Source of the DNA: Paenibacillus_AA sp045062745
Lineage (GTDB): Bacteria; Bacillota; Bacilli; Paenibacillales; NBRC-103111
Direction: 5' to 3'
Length of the DNA stretch: 64,000 nt
Assembly: GCF_045062745.1 (NCBI RefSeq)
Contig: NZ_JBJGED010000006.1
Coordinates: 62,001-126,000, forward strand
Shown here: in pieces, positions 20,797-29,804 of the stretch
Position numbering within the stretch: the stretch's first letter is position 1
How the letters are laid out: the number at the start of each line of letters is the position of its first letter
Made by a program: the position numbers and the translations under genes
The notes under the pieces: model-generated
Databases searched by the model: none
Told to the model about the DNA's origin: nothing
What the model saw: only the letters and a program-made list of their open reading frames with translations

Positions 20797-22797
20797 TCAT
20801 CGCGCACTATAGAAGCGATAGCCATTTTTGCCCTGCTCCTTGGCCTCGTACATCGCCTGGTCCGCGTGCTTGATGAGCTGCTCCGCCGAATCGCCGTCGT
20901 CCGGGTACATCGCGATGCCGATGCTCGCCGTGACGAACGTCGACTGCTCCCGGTACCGGAACGGGATGGCGATGTTCGCCATCATCCGCTGCGCCGCCGT
21001 CTCCGCCTGCTCGCGCGTCGTATTGGGCAGCAGGACGATGAACTCGTCGCCGCCCAGGCGGGACACCGTGTCCGTCTCCCGGACGCTCTGAGCGAGCCGC
21101 TGGGACAGCTCCTTGAGCAGCATATCCCCCACGGCGTGACCGAACGAGTCGTTCACGTGCTTGAAGCCGTCCAGGTCGATGAACATCACGGCTACGAGCA
21201 GCTCATATGACCGGGCCGTCTCCAGGGAGGAGATGACCAGCTCGCCCAGGAGATTCCGGTTCGGCAGTCCGGTCAGCCCGTCATAGTAAGCCATCTGCTC
21301 GACCGATTGCTCCAACCGCTTCTTCTCGGTGACATTCCGTGCGATCGTCAGGATAAACGACTTGCCATTATCTCGGACCCGGATGGAGTTCGCTTCAATA
21401 TCCACCGGTGCCCCGTCGAACCCACGAATCCGGATCTCGATGGGGCCGGCCTTGTCTTCGGCGCTCTCAATGGAGCGCAGCCACGCGCCAATCTCGTCCC
21501 GGCGACCCTCTTCCACCCAGTCGTAGAGGGAGCGGCCGACGAGATAGGTGTTGTCCGGCACACCGGTCAGCCGAACCGTCGCTTCGTTCGCGAACAGGAC
21601 GATGCCGTCCCGGTGGGCGAAGATCGCCTCCGGGGAGCTGTCGACGAGGCGGCGGTACCGCTCCTCGCTCTCCTTCAGCGCGGCCTCCGTTTGCCTGCGA
21701 ACCGTAATATCCCGGATATAGACGGTATATAACGGACGACCCTGCAGGCGAACCCGGCTGATCGTCACCTCGATCGGGAAGTCATAGCCGTCGGCATGAA
21801 CGCCATAGGTCTCGAAGCGTCTCTCCCCTTCTCCACTGCTCGTCTGCACCAGGAATTCCACCGTCCTTCCGGCCTTCGACGGCTCCGGGAACACGATGAA
21901 CTGCTCCAAGCCCCGGTACAGCGCGCGCGCTCGGCTGATCCCGAATGCGGCCTCCGCCGACGGGTTGAATTCCGTCACCCGCCCCTCTGCGTCGACCAGC
22001 AGAATGCAATCGATCGCGGACTCCAGAATCGAGCCGTTGAATGCGATCTGCTCCGCCAGCCGCTTGTCCGCCATATAAGAGCCGATCAGCACGATCTGCT
22101 GCACCATGATCGTGGCGATCGTCACATAGACCGCGAGCACCGAACGATCGGTCGTCACGATCGAGCTGCCTGTCTCGCTGTACGCCGGGGTGAAGCTTGC
22201 CGCCGCCATGCCCGTGTAGTGCATGCCTACGATGGCGCCGCCCATGATGACTCCGCTGCCGAGCTTGGCCCAATGCAAGAACAAGGGGTGGTCGTCCCCG
22301 AAGCGGAAGGACAGCAAGAGGGCGGAGAGCGATGCCGCGATGGCGATGAGGATCGACAGCGCCACCAGGCTCGGCGAATACTGCGTCGCGACCCCTACCA
22401 TGGCCGCCATGCCGATATAATGCATCCCTGCGATCGCGGCTCCCATGAAGCCGGCACCGATGAGGATACGCTTCCAGCTGAAGGCGGAACGGCTCCCGGC
22501 ATACAAGCCGCCGAGCGACGCCAGAATGGCGACGAGGATCGAGACCCCAACGTGCAGCAAACGGTAGGTGACCGGAACCGTCAAGTCGAGCGCCAGCATG
22601 GCGATGAAATGCATCCCCCAAATGCCGACGCCCATAGCCGTCGCCCCGCTGATCAGCCAGGCCGTGCTTCTCCACCCCTCGGCCATCTTCACCCGCCTCG
22701 CCATGTCCAGCGCCGTGTAGGACGCCATCACCGCGATCATGAACGACAAGACAATGAGCGCAATATTATAACTCCCTTCCAAATGAGTAGGATTCAT
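20797..22797 (-). CDS. MHYT-PAS-PAS-GGDEF diguanylate cyclase
   Basis: The start is at MNPTHLEGSYNIAL; an ATG five codons upstream is the alternative. It encodes 666 residues. Seven membrane helices at 1-240 contain three MHYT-type motifs (GMHFIAM, GMHYIGM, GMHYTGM), thought to bind copper and sense gas or redox. Two PAS domains with PAC segments follow (about 255-490). The GGDEF domain at about 505-666 has an intact GGDEF active site and an upstream RETD inhibitory I-site five residues before it. It should make cyclic di-GMP with product feedback. No EAL domain is present. Confidence 0.92.
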   Translation of the reverse strand: MNPTHLEGSYNIALIVLSFMIAVMASYTALDMARRVKMAEGWRSTAWLISGATAMGVGIWGMHFIAMLALDLTVPVTYRLLHVGVSILVAILASLGGLYAGSRSAFSWKRILIGAGFMGAAIAGMHYIGMAAMVGVATQYSPSLVALSILIAIAASLSALLLSFRFGDDHPLFLHWAKLGSGVIMGGAIVGMHYTGMAAASFTPAYSETGSSIVTTDRSVLAVYVTIATIMVQQIVLIGSYMADKRLAEQIAFNGSILESAIDCILLVDAEGRVTEFNPSAEAAFGISRARALYRGLEQFIVFPEPSKAGRTVEFLVQTSSGEGERRFETYGVHADGYDFPIEVTISRVRLQGRPLYTVYIRDITVRRQTEAALKESEERYRRLVDSSPEAIFAHRDGIVLFANEATVRLTGVPDNTYLVGRSLYDWVEEGRRDEIGAWLRSIESAEDKAGPIEIRIRGFDGAPVDIEANSIRVRDNGKSFILTIARNVTEKKRLEQSVEQMAYYDGLTGLPNRNLLGELVISSLETARSYELLVAVMFIDLDGFKHVNDSFGHAVGDMLLKELSQRLAQSVRETDTVSRLGGDEFIVLLPNTTREQAETAAQRMMANIAIPFRYREQSTFVTASIGIAMYPDDGDSAEQLIKHADQAMYEAKEQGKNGYRFYSAR

Positions 22798-23046
22798 TAG
22801 GCATCCATCCAATCTATCGAGATTTCATAGAATCGGTCCGCTAGATCCGGCACCTCCGGCCGCTATCGCATGCTCGGTAGGGCAAGTACGAACGGCTCAA
22901 CTTATGTATATGCGCGCTGGGAGTCGATTGTACCAGTTCGATGGCTCGATCTGCTAGATTTGGCGAAGTGGATGCTAGAAAAGCACGGCCCAACACAAAC
23001 AGCCTCCCCTAATCGCGAGAAGAAGCTGCGCGCTTGAGAGAGGCTC

Positions 23047-23104
23047 AGAAACCCCACAAAGTGACGTGGGCCTTTGAAGCTTATTCCTATTACTTTGCGG
23101 GGAC
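23047..23104. repeat. Hairpin repeat, copy A
   Basis: AGAAACCCCACAAAGT then a 29-nt spacer and ACTTTGCGGGG. The arms CCCCACAAAGT/ACTTTGCGGGG pair with one mismatch. A second copy with about 80 percent identity lies at 25132-25189. The rest of the 22798-23119 gap shows no gene. On the minus strand the second arm is followed by TTTCT, so termination is possible. Confidence 0.7.
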
Positions 23105-23119
23105 CCCGGGATTAAAGGC

Positions 23120-24772
23120 TTACAGCTCGAAGGAGCTCTTGAGCGAAACGATCCGGTTGAAGGCGATGTTGCCTTCCTTCGTATACTTGGGATCTACGTT
23201 GAAATACCCGTGACGGAAAAACTGGAATTTGTCCTGCGGCTCGACGTCCTGCATCCCCGGCTCAATGTAGCCTTGGACGATCTCGAGCGAATTCGGGTTC
23301 AGCCGTTCCTTCAGATCGGCTTCGTCATCCACGTCTTCTTTCACCAGCGACTCGAACAAGTAGAACTTCGCCGACACCGCCTGGCTAGCTTCAACCCAGT
23401 GGATCGTCCCCTTGACCTTGCGGCCGGTGAAGCCGGTCCCGCTCTTCGTCTCGGGATCGTAGGTGCAGCGCAACTCGACGACGTTGCCGTCCTCGTCCTT
23501 GATCACTTCTTCGCACTTGATGAAATAGGCGTGCTTCAGGCGTACCTCATTGCCCGGGAAGAGCCGGTGATACTTCGCAGGCGGATTCTCCATGAAATCG
23601 TCCTGCTCGATGTAGATTTCCCGGGAGAACGGAATCGTGCGACCGCCCATCTCCGGATTCTCCGGGTTGTTCTCCGCCTCCAGCGGCTCCACTTGCCCTT
23701 CCGGGTAGTTCGTAATCACGACCTTGAGCGGCCTCAGCACCGCCATCGTACGCGGAGCCTTCAGCTTCAGGTCCTCACGGATGAAGTGATCCAGCATGCG
23801 GGGATCGACGATACCGCCCGTGCTCTTCGAGACGCCGGTCTCCCGGCACAGCTCGCGTATCGCCTCCGGCGTTACTCCCCGGCGGCGCAAGCCCGACACG
23901 GTCAACAGACGCGGGTCGTCCCAGCCGTCGACGAGCCCTTCTTCCACGAGCTGGCGCAAGTAGCGCTTGCCCATGATCGAATGGTCCAGGATCATCTTGG
24001 CGAATTCATATTGGCGCGGCTGCGCTTCGAACTCGCACTCGCGGATGACCCAATCGTACAGCGGCCGATGGTCTTCGAACTCCAGCGTACAGATGGAGTG
24101 CGTCACGCCCTCAATGGCGTCCTCGATCGGGTGGGCGTAATCGTACATCGGGTAGATGCACCATTTGTCCCCCGTGTTGTGGTGATGGGCGTGCGCAATC
24201 CGGTACAGCACCGGATCCCGCATATTGATGTTCGGCGAGCTCATGTCGATCTTGGCCCGCAGCACCATTTGCCCGTCCTGGAACTCGCCCTGACGCATCC
24301 GCTCGAACAAAGCCAGGTTCTCCTCGACCGACCGGTTGCGGTATGGGCTGTCCTTGCCCGGCTCGGTCAACGTTCCGCGGGTTTCCCGGATCTGCTCCGC
24401 CGTCAGCTCGCATACGTAAGCTTTCCCCTTCCGGATCAGCAGGACCGCGCGATTGTACATTTCGTCGAAATAATCGGACGCGAAAAACAATTGCTCCCAC
24501 TCGTACCCGAGCCAGGCTACGTCCTCTTTGATCGATTGCACGTACTCCACGTCTTCCTTCAGAGGGTTCGTATCGTCGAACCGCAGATGCGTCCGGCCGC
24601 CGAACTCGTCCGCCATGGTGAAGTTCAGCCAGATCGATTTGGCGTGTCCGATGTGCAAGTACCCGTTCGGTTCAGGCGGGAAGCGCGTGACGACCTGCTG
24701 TACTCGGCCTTCGTTCAGATCGTCGGCGATGATCGTTTTAATAAAATTGGACGATGTCGGTTTCGTTTCCAT
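23120..24772 (-). CDS. glnS: Glutaminyl-tRNA synthetase
   Basis: This is a 550-residue protein starting at METKPTSSNFIKTII; the frame is open upstream but the ribosome site GAGGGGAAGG favours this Met. It is a class I synthetase with HIGH-type motif GYLHIGHAKSIWLNF (about residue 40), LRFDDTNPLKEDVEYVQSIK, and KMSKS-equivalent HSIMGKRYLRQLVE region (about 255). The C-terminal anticodon-binding beta-barrels are present to the end (HGYFNVDPKYTKEGNIAFNR). It charges tRNA-Gln directly, so this host need not rely only on the GatCAB route for Gln. Confidence 0.97.
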   Translation of the reverse strand: METKPTSSNFIKTIIADDLNEGRVQQVVTRFPPEPNGYLHIGHAKSIWLNFTMADEFGGRTHLRFDDTNPLKEDVEYVQSIKEDVAWLGYEWEQLFFASDYFDEMYNRAVLLIRKGKAYVCELTAEQIRETRGTLTEPGKDSPYRNRSVEENLALFERMRQGEFQDGQMVLRAKIDMSSPNINMRDPVLYRIAHAHHHNTGDKWCIYPMYDYAHPIEDAIEGVTHSICTLEFEDHRPLYDWVIRECEFEAQPRQYEFAKMILDHSIMGKRYLRQLVEEGLVDGWDDPRLLTVSGLRRRGVTPEAIRELCRETGVSKSTGGIVDPRMLDHFIREDLKLKAPRTMAVLRPLKVVITNYPEGQVEPLEAENNPENPEMGGRTIPFSREIYIEQDDFMENPPAKYHRLFPGNEVRLKHAYFIKCEEVIKDEDGNVVELRCTYDPETKSGTGFTGRKVKGTIHWVEASQAVSAKFYLFESLVKEDVDDEADLKERLNPNSLEIVQGYIEPGMQDVEPQDKFQFFRHGYFNVDPKYTKEGNIAFNRIVSLKSSFEL

Positions 24773-24882
24773 GTTCCGGGCCTTCCCCTCTTCAAAATGA
24801 ATATACCCTCTATCATACACCAAACAATTGGCAAATATAAAGAGGAAGGCCGGTCGAATCGGTTACCGCGCGGGGCCTTGCA

Positions 24883-25113
24883 TTACGACATCTCCAGCCG
24901 TTCCATGTCCATGCAAATTTCGTGCAGCCATTCCGTGTCATTCGTCATGGAAGCAATAAGCGACAAGTTGGCGTACTGCGCCGCCTTCCACACATACGCC
25001 GCGTTGGCCGCGAGACAATGCTGCTGCTCCAGCGCTTCCGCGGTCGTCAGTGGACGGCTCTGCTCAATGATCCACAGTTCGGCCAGCCTTTGGTGAATCG
25101 CTTTTACCTTCAT
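24883..25113 (-). CDS. DUF7667-like small protein
   Basis: This is a 76-residue protein behind GAGAGGGGGAGAGGACG. The pattern KAIHQRLAELWIIEQSRPLT, a central CLAANAAYVWK, and SLIASMTNDTEWLHEICMDM is one I have seen as a small conserved Paenibacillus protein (DUF7667). It is all-helical with no known function. Copies often occur in both chromosomes and prophages of this group. Confidence 0.68.
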   Translation of the reverse strand: MKVKAIHQRLAELWIIEQSRPLTTAEALEQQHCLAANAAYVWKAAQYANLSLIASMTNDTEWLHEICMDMERLEMS

Positions 25114-25131
25114 CGTCCTCTCCCCCTCTCA

Positions 25132-25189
25132 AGAAACCCCACAAAGTTACGTTGGTCTTCGGAGCTTATTCACATTACTCTGCGGGAGT
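25132..25189. repeat. Hairpin repeat, copy B
   Basis: This is the second copy of the 58-bp element at 23047. The left arm CCCCACAAAGT is unchanged. The right arm is ACTCTGCGGGA, so the outer pairs are weaker. It lies between leftward genes, as copy A does. Confidence 0.65.
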
Positions 25190-25248
25190 ATCCAGCGTAT
25201 TTACGCTTTCTACTACCATCTTCGCCAGCAAGGGGAAGGCCTAAACGC

Positions 25249-25971
25249 CTATTTGTAGGTTATCATGCGACGATACATCGTTTTGTCCTTCAGTCTCTTG
25301 AACAGCGACCGCGCCGGAGCGAAATTCGCTTCGATAATCCAGATGCGGCCGTTCCGATCCACACCGAAATCAATGCCCACATTTTTGATAAAACGATACT
25401 TGGGGTGTAGCGTACGGATTGTCTGGATGGAGATACGCTCCAGGGCGGAAGGGATCGAGCCGATTTTCGCGGACGGGACGCCCGAACGCTTCAGTCCGTC
25501 ACGGAGCGGTAGGACATACCCGCCGCTTCGCGCCGTATTGGTGATGATATACCCGGCTCCGCCTACCTTGATGAGCGACCCGGTTACTTTCCAATCGGAA
25601 GCCTTGAGATGCCGCTGCACCATGACCCGAATATCGAACAAGCGGCCCTTGACCTTCGCCAGCTGAATTCGATCCTGGATGATATACCTCCGCTTGATGC
25701 GCGAGCCCACCCGCTTGTACAACGCATCGAGGCGCCGCACCTTCTGGACCGACCGTCCGGCCTGCAGCTCAAACCCTTTGCGGGTCCTCCTCACGAGCAT
25801 GACCCCATGTCCGCCCGAAGAGTCGGCCGGCTTCAGAATAAGCTCCTTCGCTCCGTTCACAGCCCGTTTCAGATTGGATGCGTTGAACGGCATCGTCTTC
25901 GGCAAATGCCGCCGCAGTGCCGGATTCCTGCGCATAACCTGGTATTTGCTCCACTTGCTAAACATTCTCAT
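25249..25971 (-). CDS. YheC/YheD-family endospore coat-associated ATP-grasp protein
   Basis: This is a 240-residue protein. It carries the ATP-grasp pattern of the family: ELILKPADSSGGHGVMLVRR near residue 45, RYIIQDRIQLAKVKGRLFDI with VMVQRH, and the C-terminal metal-binding NVGIDFGVDRNGRIWIIEAN. B. subtilis relatives are spore-coat-associated. The ligated substrate is unknown. This supports a sporulating host. Confidence 0.86.
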   Translation of the reverse strand: MRMFSKWSKYQVMRRNPALRRHLPKTMPFNASNLKRAVNGAKELILKPADSSGGHGVMLVRRTRKGFELQAGRSVQKVRRLDALYKRVGSRIKRRYIIQDRIQLAKVKGRLFDIRVMVQRHLKASDWKVTGSLIKVGGAGYIITNTARSGGYVLPLRDGLKRSGVPSAKIGSIPSALERISIQTIRTLHPKYRFIKNVGIDFGVDRNGRIWIIEANFAPARSLFKRLKDKTMYRRMITYK

Positions 25972-26109
25972 GTACCAAGACCCCTCCCGGAACGTGCTGC
26001 ACAGCCTAAAACCATGGACTTGTCATTGTGAGCAGTATATGTGGGGGGGCTTGGTCGAGCAACATAGGAGCAGGCCCGAATGGCGGCCCGTTTCGGTTCC
26101 TTCTTCCGC

Positions 26110-26913
26110 TTACTTCGTGCAGATCAATAGTCCGGAGTCTTTCGTAATCCGGTTATAGCCTCCCTCGGATCGCTTGCTTTCCAGAAAGGAAATAAACGCA
26201 GGGAAGACGCCCCGGTCGAGCAAAGCATCCTTCAACTGCGGACCGATGGAAAAGATGAATTCCGCCAAGTGCAGCACATCGGTCACTTCCAAATGGCTTT
26301 CAAACCGCTTGAGCTGAATGCGCCCGAAGTACGGTTCGAGCTTAGCGGTCGCAGTCTCAAGACCAAAATGGTCTGAATTGCCCGGCTTGGCGAAAGGCAG
26401 ATTGTCGTCGAATTCCGCCACCCATTCGAAAATTTCTTGAAGGTGGGCATGACCGTTCGTCGAGGCGTACAGAGTGCCGTTTTCCTTCAATACGCGGTGA
26501 ATTTCCTGAAACGCCAAGGACAGATCGGGCACGTGATAGAGCATATGGTTGGCGATCGCTACATCGAAGGAGGCATGCTCGAGTCCGGTCCTTTGAATGT
26601 CGATCACTTTGAAATCCATCTGCTCGGACTCGCCCAGGTTTTGTCTCGCTTGCTCCAGCATGCCCTCAGACCCGTCGGTCAGTGTAATGGTCCAATCCGG
26701 CTTGACTTTCGCTCTGTTCTTCTTCCATAACACCCCCGACCCGCAGCCGAACTCGATGATGTTCGCCCGGTCGCCGACCTGCATCTGGTCGAACACCCAT
26801 TCATGCCAGTCCCCGTTGCTCTTCGAGTACAGGTCGTGCACAGCGATTCGAAGATCCAGCTTCTCCGCATTGTTGTACTGATCCTTCACATATTCGTCGG
26901 AATTGGTTAACAT
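26110..26913 (-). CDS. Class I SAM-dependent methyltransferase
   Basis: This is a 267-residue protein behind AAGGAGGGATCG. The Rossmann motif I is NIIEFGCGSGVLWKK (about 52). Motif II acidic residue lies in TLTDGSEGMLEQAR. Motif IV is ASFDVAIANHMLYHVPD, with post-motif YHVPD typical of methyltransf_11/25 small-molecule enzymes. The substrate is unknown. The gene stands alone. Confidence 0.85.
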   Translation of the reverse strand: MLTNSDEYVKDQYNNAEKLDLRIAVHDLYSKSNGDWHEWVFDQMQVGDRANIIEFGCGSGVLWKKNRAKVKPDWTITLTDGSEGMLEQARQNLGESEQMDFKVIDIQRTGLEHASFDVAIANHMLYHVPDLSLAFQEIHRVLKENGTLYASTNGHAHLQEIFEWVAEFDDNLPFAKPGNSDHFGLETATAKLEPYFGRIQLKRFESHLEVTDVLHLAEFIFSIGPQLKDALLDRGVFPAFISFLESKRSEGGYNRITKDSGLLICTK

Positions 26914-26964
26914 GACGATTCGATCCCTCCTTCCCTTATTTGTCGGAAAGAATACGGCCGTGGA

Positions 26965-27438
26965 TTACAGCTTGGCGCTCACCACGAAGACGACCGATAC
27001 AACAAGGATCGCCGTAACGAACATCGAAGCGGCGAACCGGGATACACTGGCCGCGGGCCTTGCACCTCCCGCATCATGAACTACGGCTGTATTGGATGAC
27101 GCCAGCTTCTTCAGCATCCGCCGTCCGAGGAGGGACAACCCTATAATGGACAGCAGGATGATCATGCCGCCTCCTCGCTCCATGTAGACCATCCAGAACG
27201 GCTTGTCGCCATCGCCCAGCCCGAGCTTCATGATCATGAAGCCTCCGCTGGCGAGAACGACGAACGCGCTCGGATGCGTAAGGATGTTGAACGCTTTGAC
27301 CGTCTTGCGAAGCAGCCCGTTCCCGGCCTCCGTGCCGAGCTGCGGCTTGAGGAGCAGCAGCATGATGCCGATCGCGACAAGGGAACCAAGCCAGACCGCC
27401 ATCCCGAATAAATGCAAAAACAATAAAAAGCCGAACAT
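26965..27438 (-). CDS. CopD/DUF2269-like small membrane protein
   Basis: This is a 157-residue protein behind GGGAGGAATGATGGT. It has four hydrophobic helices (residues 3-30, 52-72, 84-105, 132-155) with an N-terminal FLLFLHLFGMAVWLGSLVA helix and a His in LTHPSAF, the layout of small CopD/DUF2269 membrane proteins. It is transcribed away from the PadR gene across palindromic operators, so it is the likely target of that regulator. Confidence 0.75.
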   Translation of the reverse strand: MFGFLLFLHLFGMAVWLGSLVAIGIMLLLLKPQLGTEAGNGLLRKTVKAFNILTHPSAFVVLASGGFMIMKLGLGDGDKPFWMVYMERGGGMIILLSIIGLSLLGRRMLKKLASSNTAVVHDAGGARPAASVSRFAASMFVTAILVVSVVFVVSAKL

Positions 27439-27466
27439 ACCATCATTCCTCCCAAATCATTGACAT

Positions 27467-27548
27467 TAGTCACTGTCCAATTAGTCACGCGTGACTATTG
27501 AGACGTGAAAAGTATCCCACCTTTTGACCTCCTAGTCAAGCGTGACTA
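27467..27548. promoter_or_regulatory. Palindromic operators for the PadR regulator
   Basis: TAGTCACGCGTGACTA (27482-27497) is a perfect 16-bp palindrome. TAGTCAAGCGTGACTA (27533-27548) differs by one base, and a half-site TAGTCAC lies at 27467-27473. They cover the promoter gap between the divergent membrane-protein and PadR genes. The right-hand copy sits about 38 bp before the padR start. Confidence 0.85.
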
Positions 27549-27585
27549 TAATGGGAGTATTGCTGGGCCGAAGGGAATGTGACGA

Positions 27586-28098
27586 ATGGATGAACGCGAG
27601 CTGTTGATTCTGGGGCTCTTGATGACGCAAAGCCAGCACGGCTACCAGATCAACGATTTTATAGAGCGGAATTTGGGCCGGGTCTCGGACATGAAGAAGG
27701 CGACCGCCTATTCCCTGCTCAAGCGGTTGAACCAATCCGGGTATGTGGAAGTTTCCGTGGAGCAGGAAGGCAATCGGCCCCCGCGCCAAGTGTATTCGAT
27801 CTCGACGGAAGGCGAAGCCCGCTTCTACGCCTTGCTGCACGAAGCGCTCGCCTATACGGAGGATCTCACTCCGACGGGGGATATCGGGCTGCTGTTCCTC
27901 GACCATCTCCCGCTGCCGGACGTAATCCGCGACCTGCGGTTGCGGGTGGAGAAGCTGGACGCGCTGCTCGGCCTGTACGACCGTACGCCCAAGCATGGCA
28001 ACGGCCTCGGTGTCGACCTGTCCATCGAGCACCGGGTCCATCTGATGCGCGCGAACCGCGAGTGGCTGCTCACGACGATCGACCGGCTGAGCCAGTAG
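27586..28098 (+). CDS. PadR-family transcriptional regulator
   Basis: This is a 170-residue protein. Residues 1-75 form a PadR winged helix: ELLILGLLMTQSQHGYQIND, ATAYSLLKRLNQSGYVEVSV, then RQVYSISTEGEARFYALLHE. The C-terminal 70 residues form the dimerisation helices. The family represses a neighbouring gene until a ligand binds. The divergent membrane protein and the TAGTCA palindromes fit autoregulation plus control of that gene. Confidence 0.88.
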   Translation: MDERELLILGLLMTQSQHGYQINDFIERNLGRVSDMKKATAYSLLKRLNQSGYVEVSVEQEGNRPPRQVYSISTEGEARFYALLHEALAYTEDLTPTGDIGLLFLDHLPLPDVIRDLRLRVEKLDALLGLYDRTPKHGNGLGVDLSIEHRVHLMRANREWLLTTIDRLSQ

Positions 28099-28271
28099 CG
28101 GCGACAATCTGCCGTTATGCCGCATAAACCCAGCCAGAAATCGGCATTTCGCCGTTACGTCTGGACACACATACGAAGCCGTCCTGACGGACGGTCCTTG
28201 GCGTAGGCATTCAGTTTGACGCACGGGGAGGGCAGGCAGATGGGTTCCGACCGCTGCCCAAAATTCGGCAT

Positions 28272-28459
28272 GAGAGGGAATTTCTCCACCTTTTCGATGG
28301 ATAAGCCGCCGGATTGGCTCCATGAAGAGGAATTTCTCCCCCTTTTTCTATTGAAATCCGTCCAATCGGGGCTTTCGCTTGGAAAGAGAGGGAGGTTTTC
28401 CCTTTGATGCCGCCGGAAGTCGTAAAATCGGCCCAATGAGAGGGAGGTTTTCCCTCTCA
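28272..28459. repeat. Degenerate 50-60-bp repeat array in a 520-bp gene-free gap
   Basis: Four units share a short palindromic core: GAGAGGGAATTTCTCC (28272), GAAGAGGAATTTCTCCCC (28324), GAGAGGGAGGTTTTCCCT (28386) and GAGAGGGAGGTTTTCCCTCT (28437). Spacers contain ATTGG-like and TCGGCCCAAT pieces. The 28099-28577 gap holds no convincing gene; a short open frame at 28216-28407 lies wholly within the repeats. Confidence 0.65.
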
Positions 28460-28577
28460 GCTAAGAGCAAAGTGAGTACAAGCCTCACCCTAATGCCGTT
28501 CAGGGGCCCGTAGTCGGTCATCGGATTCCGGAACTCGCTTCCACCCAAAACACTTATCAATTCTAGTATGTCAAAAA

Positions 28578-28606
28578 AAACCCGGCGCGTGCGCCGGGTT
28601 TTTCAT
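28578..28606 (-). terminator. Terminator of the cold-shock gene
   Basis: AAACCCGGCGC-GT-GCGCCGGGTTT is a perfect stem flanked by A and T runs. It lies 12 bp beyond the cold-shock gene stop. Confidence 0.9.
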
Positions 28607-28617
28607 GAAAAGGATTC

Positions 28618-28818
28618 TTACAGCTTAATTACGTTCTCGGCTTGAGGACCACGGTTGCCTTGAACTACGTTGAACTGTACGCGTTGACCTTCGTCAAGCG
28701 TCTTGAAGCCTTCGCTTTGAATAGCGGAGTAGTGAACGAATACGTCGCTGCCGCCTTCAACTTCGATGAAGCCGAACCCTTTCTCTGCGTTAAACCATTT
28801 AACTGTTCCTGTTTGCAT
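28618..28818 (-). CDS. Cold shock protein (CspA family)
   Basis: This is a 66-residue protein starting at MQTGTVKWFNAEKGFGFIEV behind GGAGGGTTTGCACA. RNP1 (KGFGFIEV) and RNP2 (VFVHYSAI) are intact, as in single-domain OB-fold cold-shock RNA chaperones. It ends with GNRGPQAENVIKL. A 60-nt leader precedes it and an upstream terminator (28882-28943) insulates it. Confidence 0.96.
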   Translation of the reverse strand: MQTGTVKWFNAEKGFGFIEVEGGSDVFVHYSAIQSEGFKTLDEGQRVQFNVVQGNRGPQAENVIKL

Positions 28819-28881
28819 TGTGCAAACCCTCCAATACATTTTTTTAACATGTAAACCTATTTACCTGGGTAGCAAATAAAA

Positions 28882-28943
28882 AATTCACACATTGGAAAAG
28901 GTTCCATACCGATCCGATGACAACCTTTTACAATATGTGAATT
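28882..28943 (-). terminator. Long-stem terminator of the AlkD-like gene
   Basis: On the minus strand, ATTCACATATTG-AAAAGGTT pairs with AACCTTTT-CAATGTGTGAAT with one small mismatch, and TTTTTATTT follows. It separates the DNA repair gene from the cold-shock gene. Confidence 0.8.
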
Positions 28944-29043
28944 AGGCTCTCGTAGCGATCGTGTTCATCATAACACAACAAAACCGGAATAGCAAATCCA
29001 ATTTGCATACGGTTACAAAAATCTATTCCCTCTTCCGATCCGC

Positions 29044-29736
29044 TTACGTTTGTTCGGCCCGCTGCATGGCCTTTAGCGCTTCCCGCTTGCTTAGCGGGGC
29101 GAGCGGGTGTTTCGCCACGAAGTCTCGCACCGTCTCCGGAGCGGTCTTGGAGTATTCCCGCAGCGCCCAGCCGATCGCCTTTTGCAGGAAAAATTCCTGG
29201 GAGCCGGAGCACCTCATTATTAGTTCGAACAAAAGCGACACATCGGTGTTCGTCTTGTACTTCAATTGGAACAATATCGCGGTGCGCTGCAGCCATATGT
29301 TCCCGCTGTTTGACCAGGCATCGACGGTCGGCATGATCAGGTCCGGATAGCGGGCGAGCAAGTGCCCGACCAGGTTGGAGGCGAGCGCATCGACCGTATC
29401 CCACCAGGATTTCGTCGTGATCAGTTCGGCATACAAATGAATTCGCGTGCGAGGCGCGCCTCCTCTCAACCGGGTGAGCAGGGTGAGGGCCGCATACTGG
29501 TACTCCCGCTCAGGGAGGAGCCATAACTCGCGAACGACGGTCTCCGCCTCCTCCTGTCTCGGCAGTCCGTGCCGCTCCAAAAACGTACGGACGGTTGCGT
29601 TCAGCATCGGCGCAGGCAGACCCAGGAACTCGAACTGATCGCGCATATAGCGTTTCATCGCGACCGCCCGCTCTGGGTCGGCCTCCGCTTCCATCGCTAA
29701 TTCCAGGGCGGCGACGTAGGCTTTGTACATGGCCAT
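29044..29736 (-). CDS. AlkD-family DNA alkylation repair protein
   Basis: This is a 230-residue all-helical protein of HEAT-like repeats. AlkD features include AMKRYMRDQFEFLGLPAPML near residue 25, LWLLPEREYQYAALTLLTRL, TKSWWDTVDALASNLVG near residue 110, and LQRTAILFQLKYKTNTD. AlkD glycosylases remove bulky and cationic alkylated bases without flipping them. The key WWDTVD segment is present. Confidence 0.9.
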   Translation of the reverse strand: MAMYKAYVAALELAMEAEADPERAVAMKRYMRDQFEFLGLPAPMLNATVRTFLERHGLPRQEEAETVVRELWLLPEREYQYAALTLLTRLRGGAPRTRIHLYAELITTKSWWDTVDALASNLVGHLLARYPDLIMPTVDAWSNSGNIWLQRTAILFQLKYKTNTDVSLLFELIMRCSGSQEFFLQKAIGWALREYSKTAPETVRDFVAKHPLAPLSKREALKAMQRAEQT

Positions 29737-29804
29737 GGGAGCCTCCTCCTGTGGGAATCAATCACCTTAACCGTATTCGACCCGGTGCCCGCTATCTCCT
29801 GCCG

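Noticed and set aside
21796..22800. Very long frames antisense to the cyclase, glnS (23210-25096), GH3 and other GC-rich genes.
   Set aside because: Third-position GC bias keeps antisense frames open; products are Arg/His/Pro-rich without domains, and the opposing genes are certain.
28216..28407. Small + strand frame in the repeat gap.
   Set aside because: Lies wholly within degenerate repeats, has no ribosome site and no protein-like pattern.
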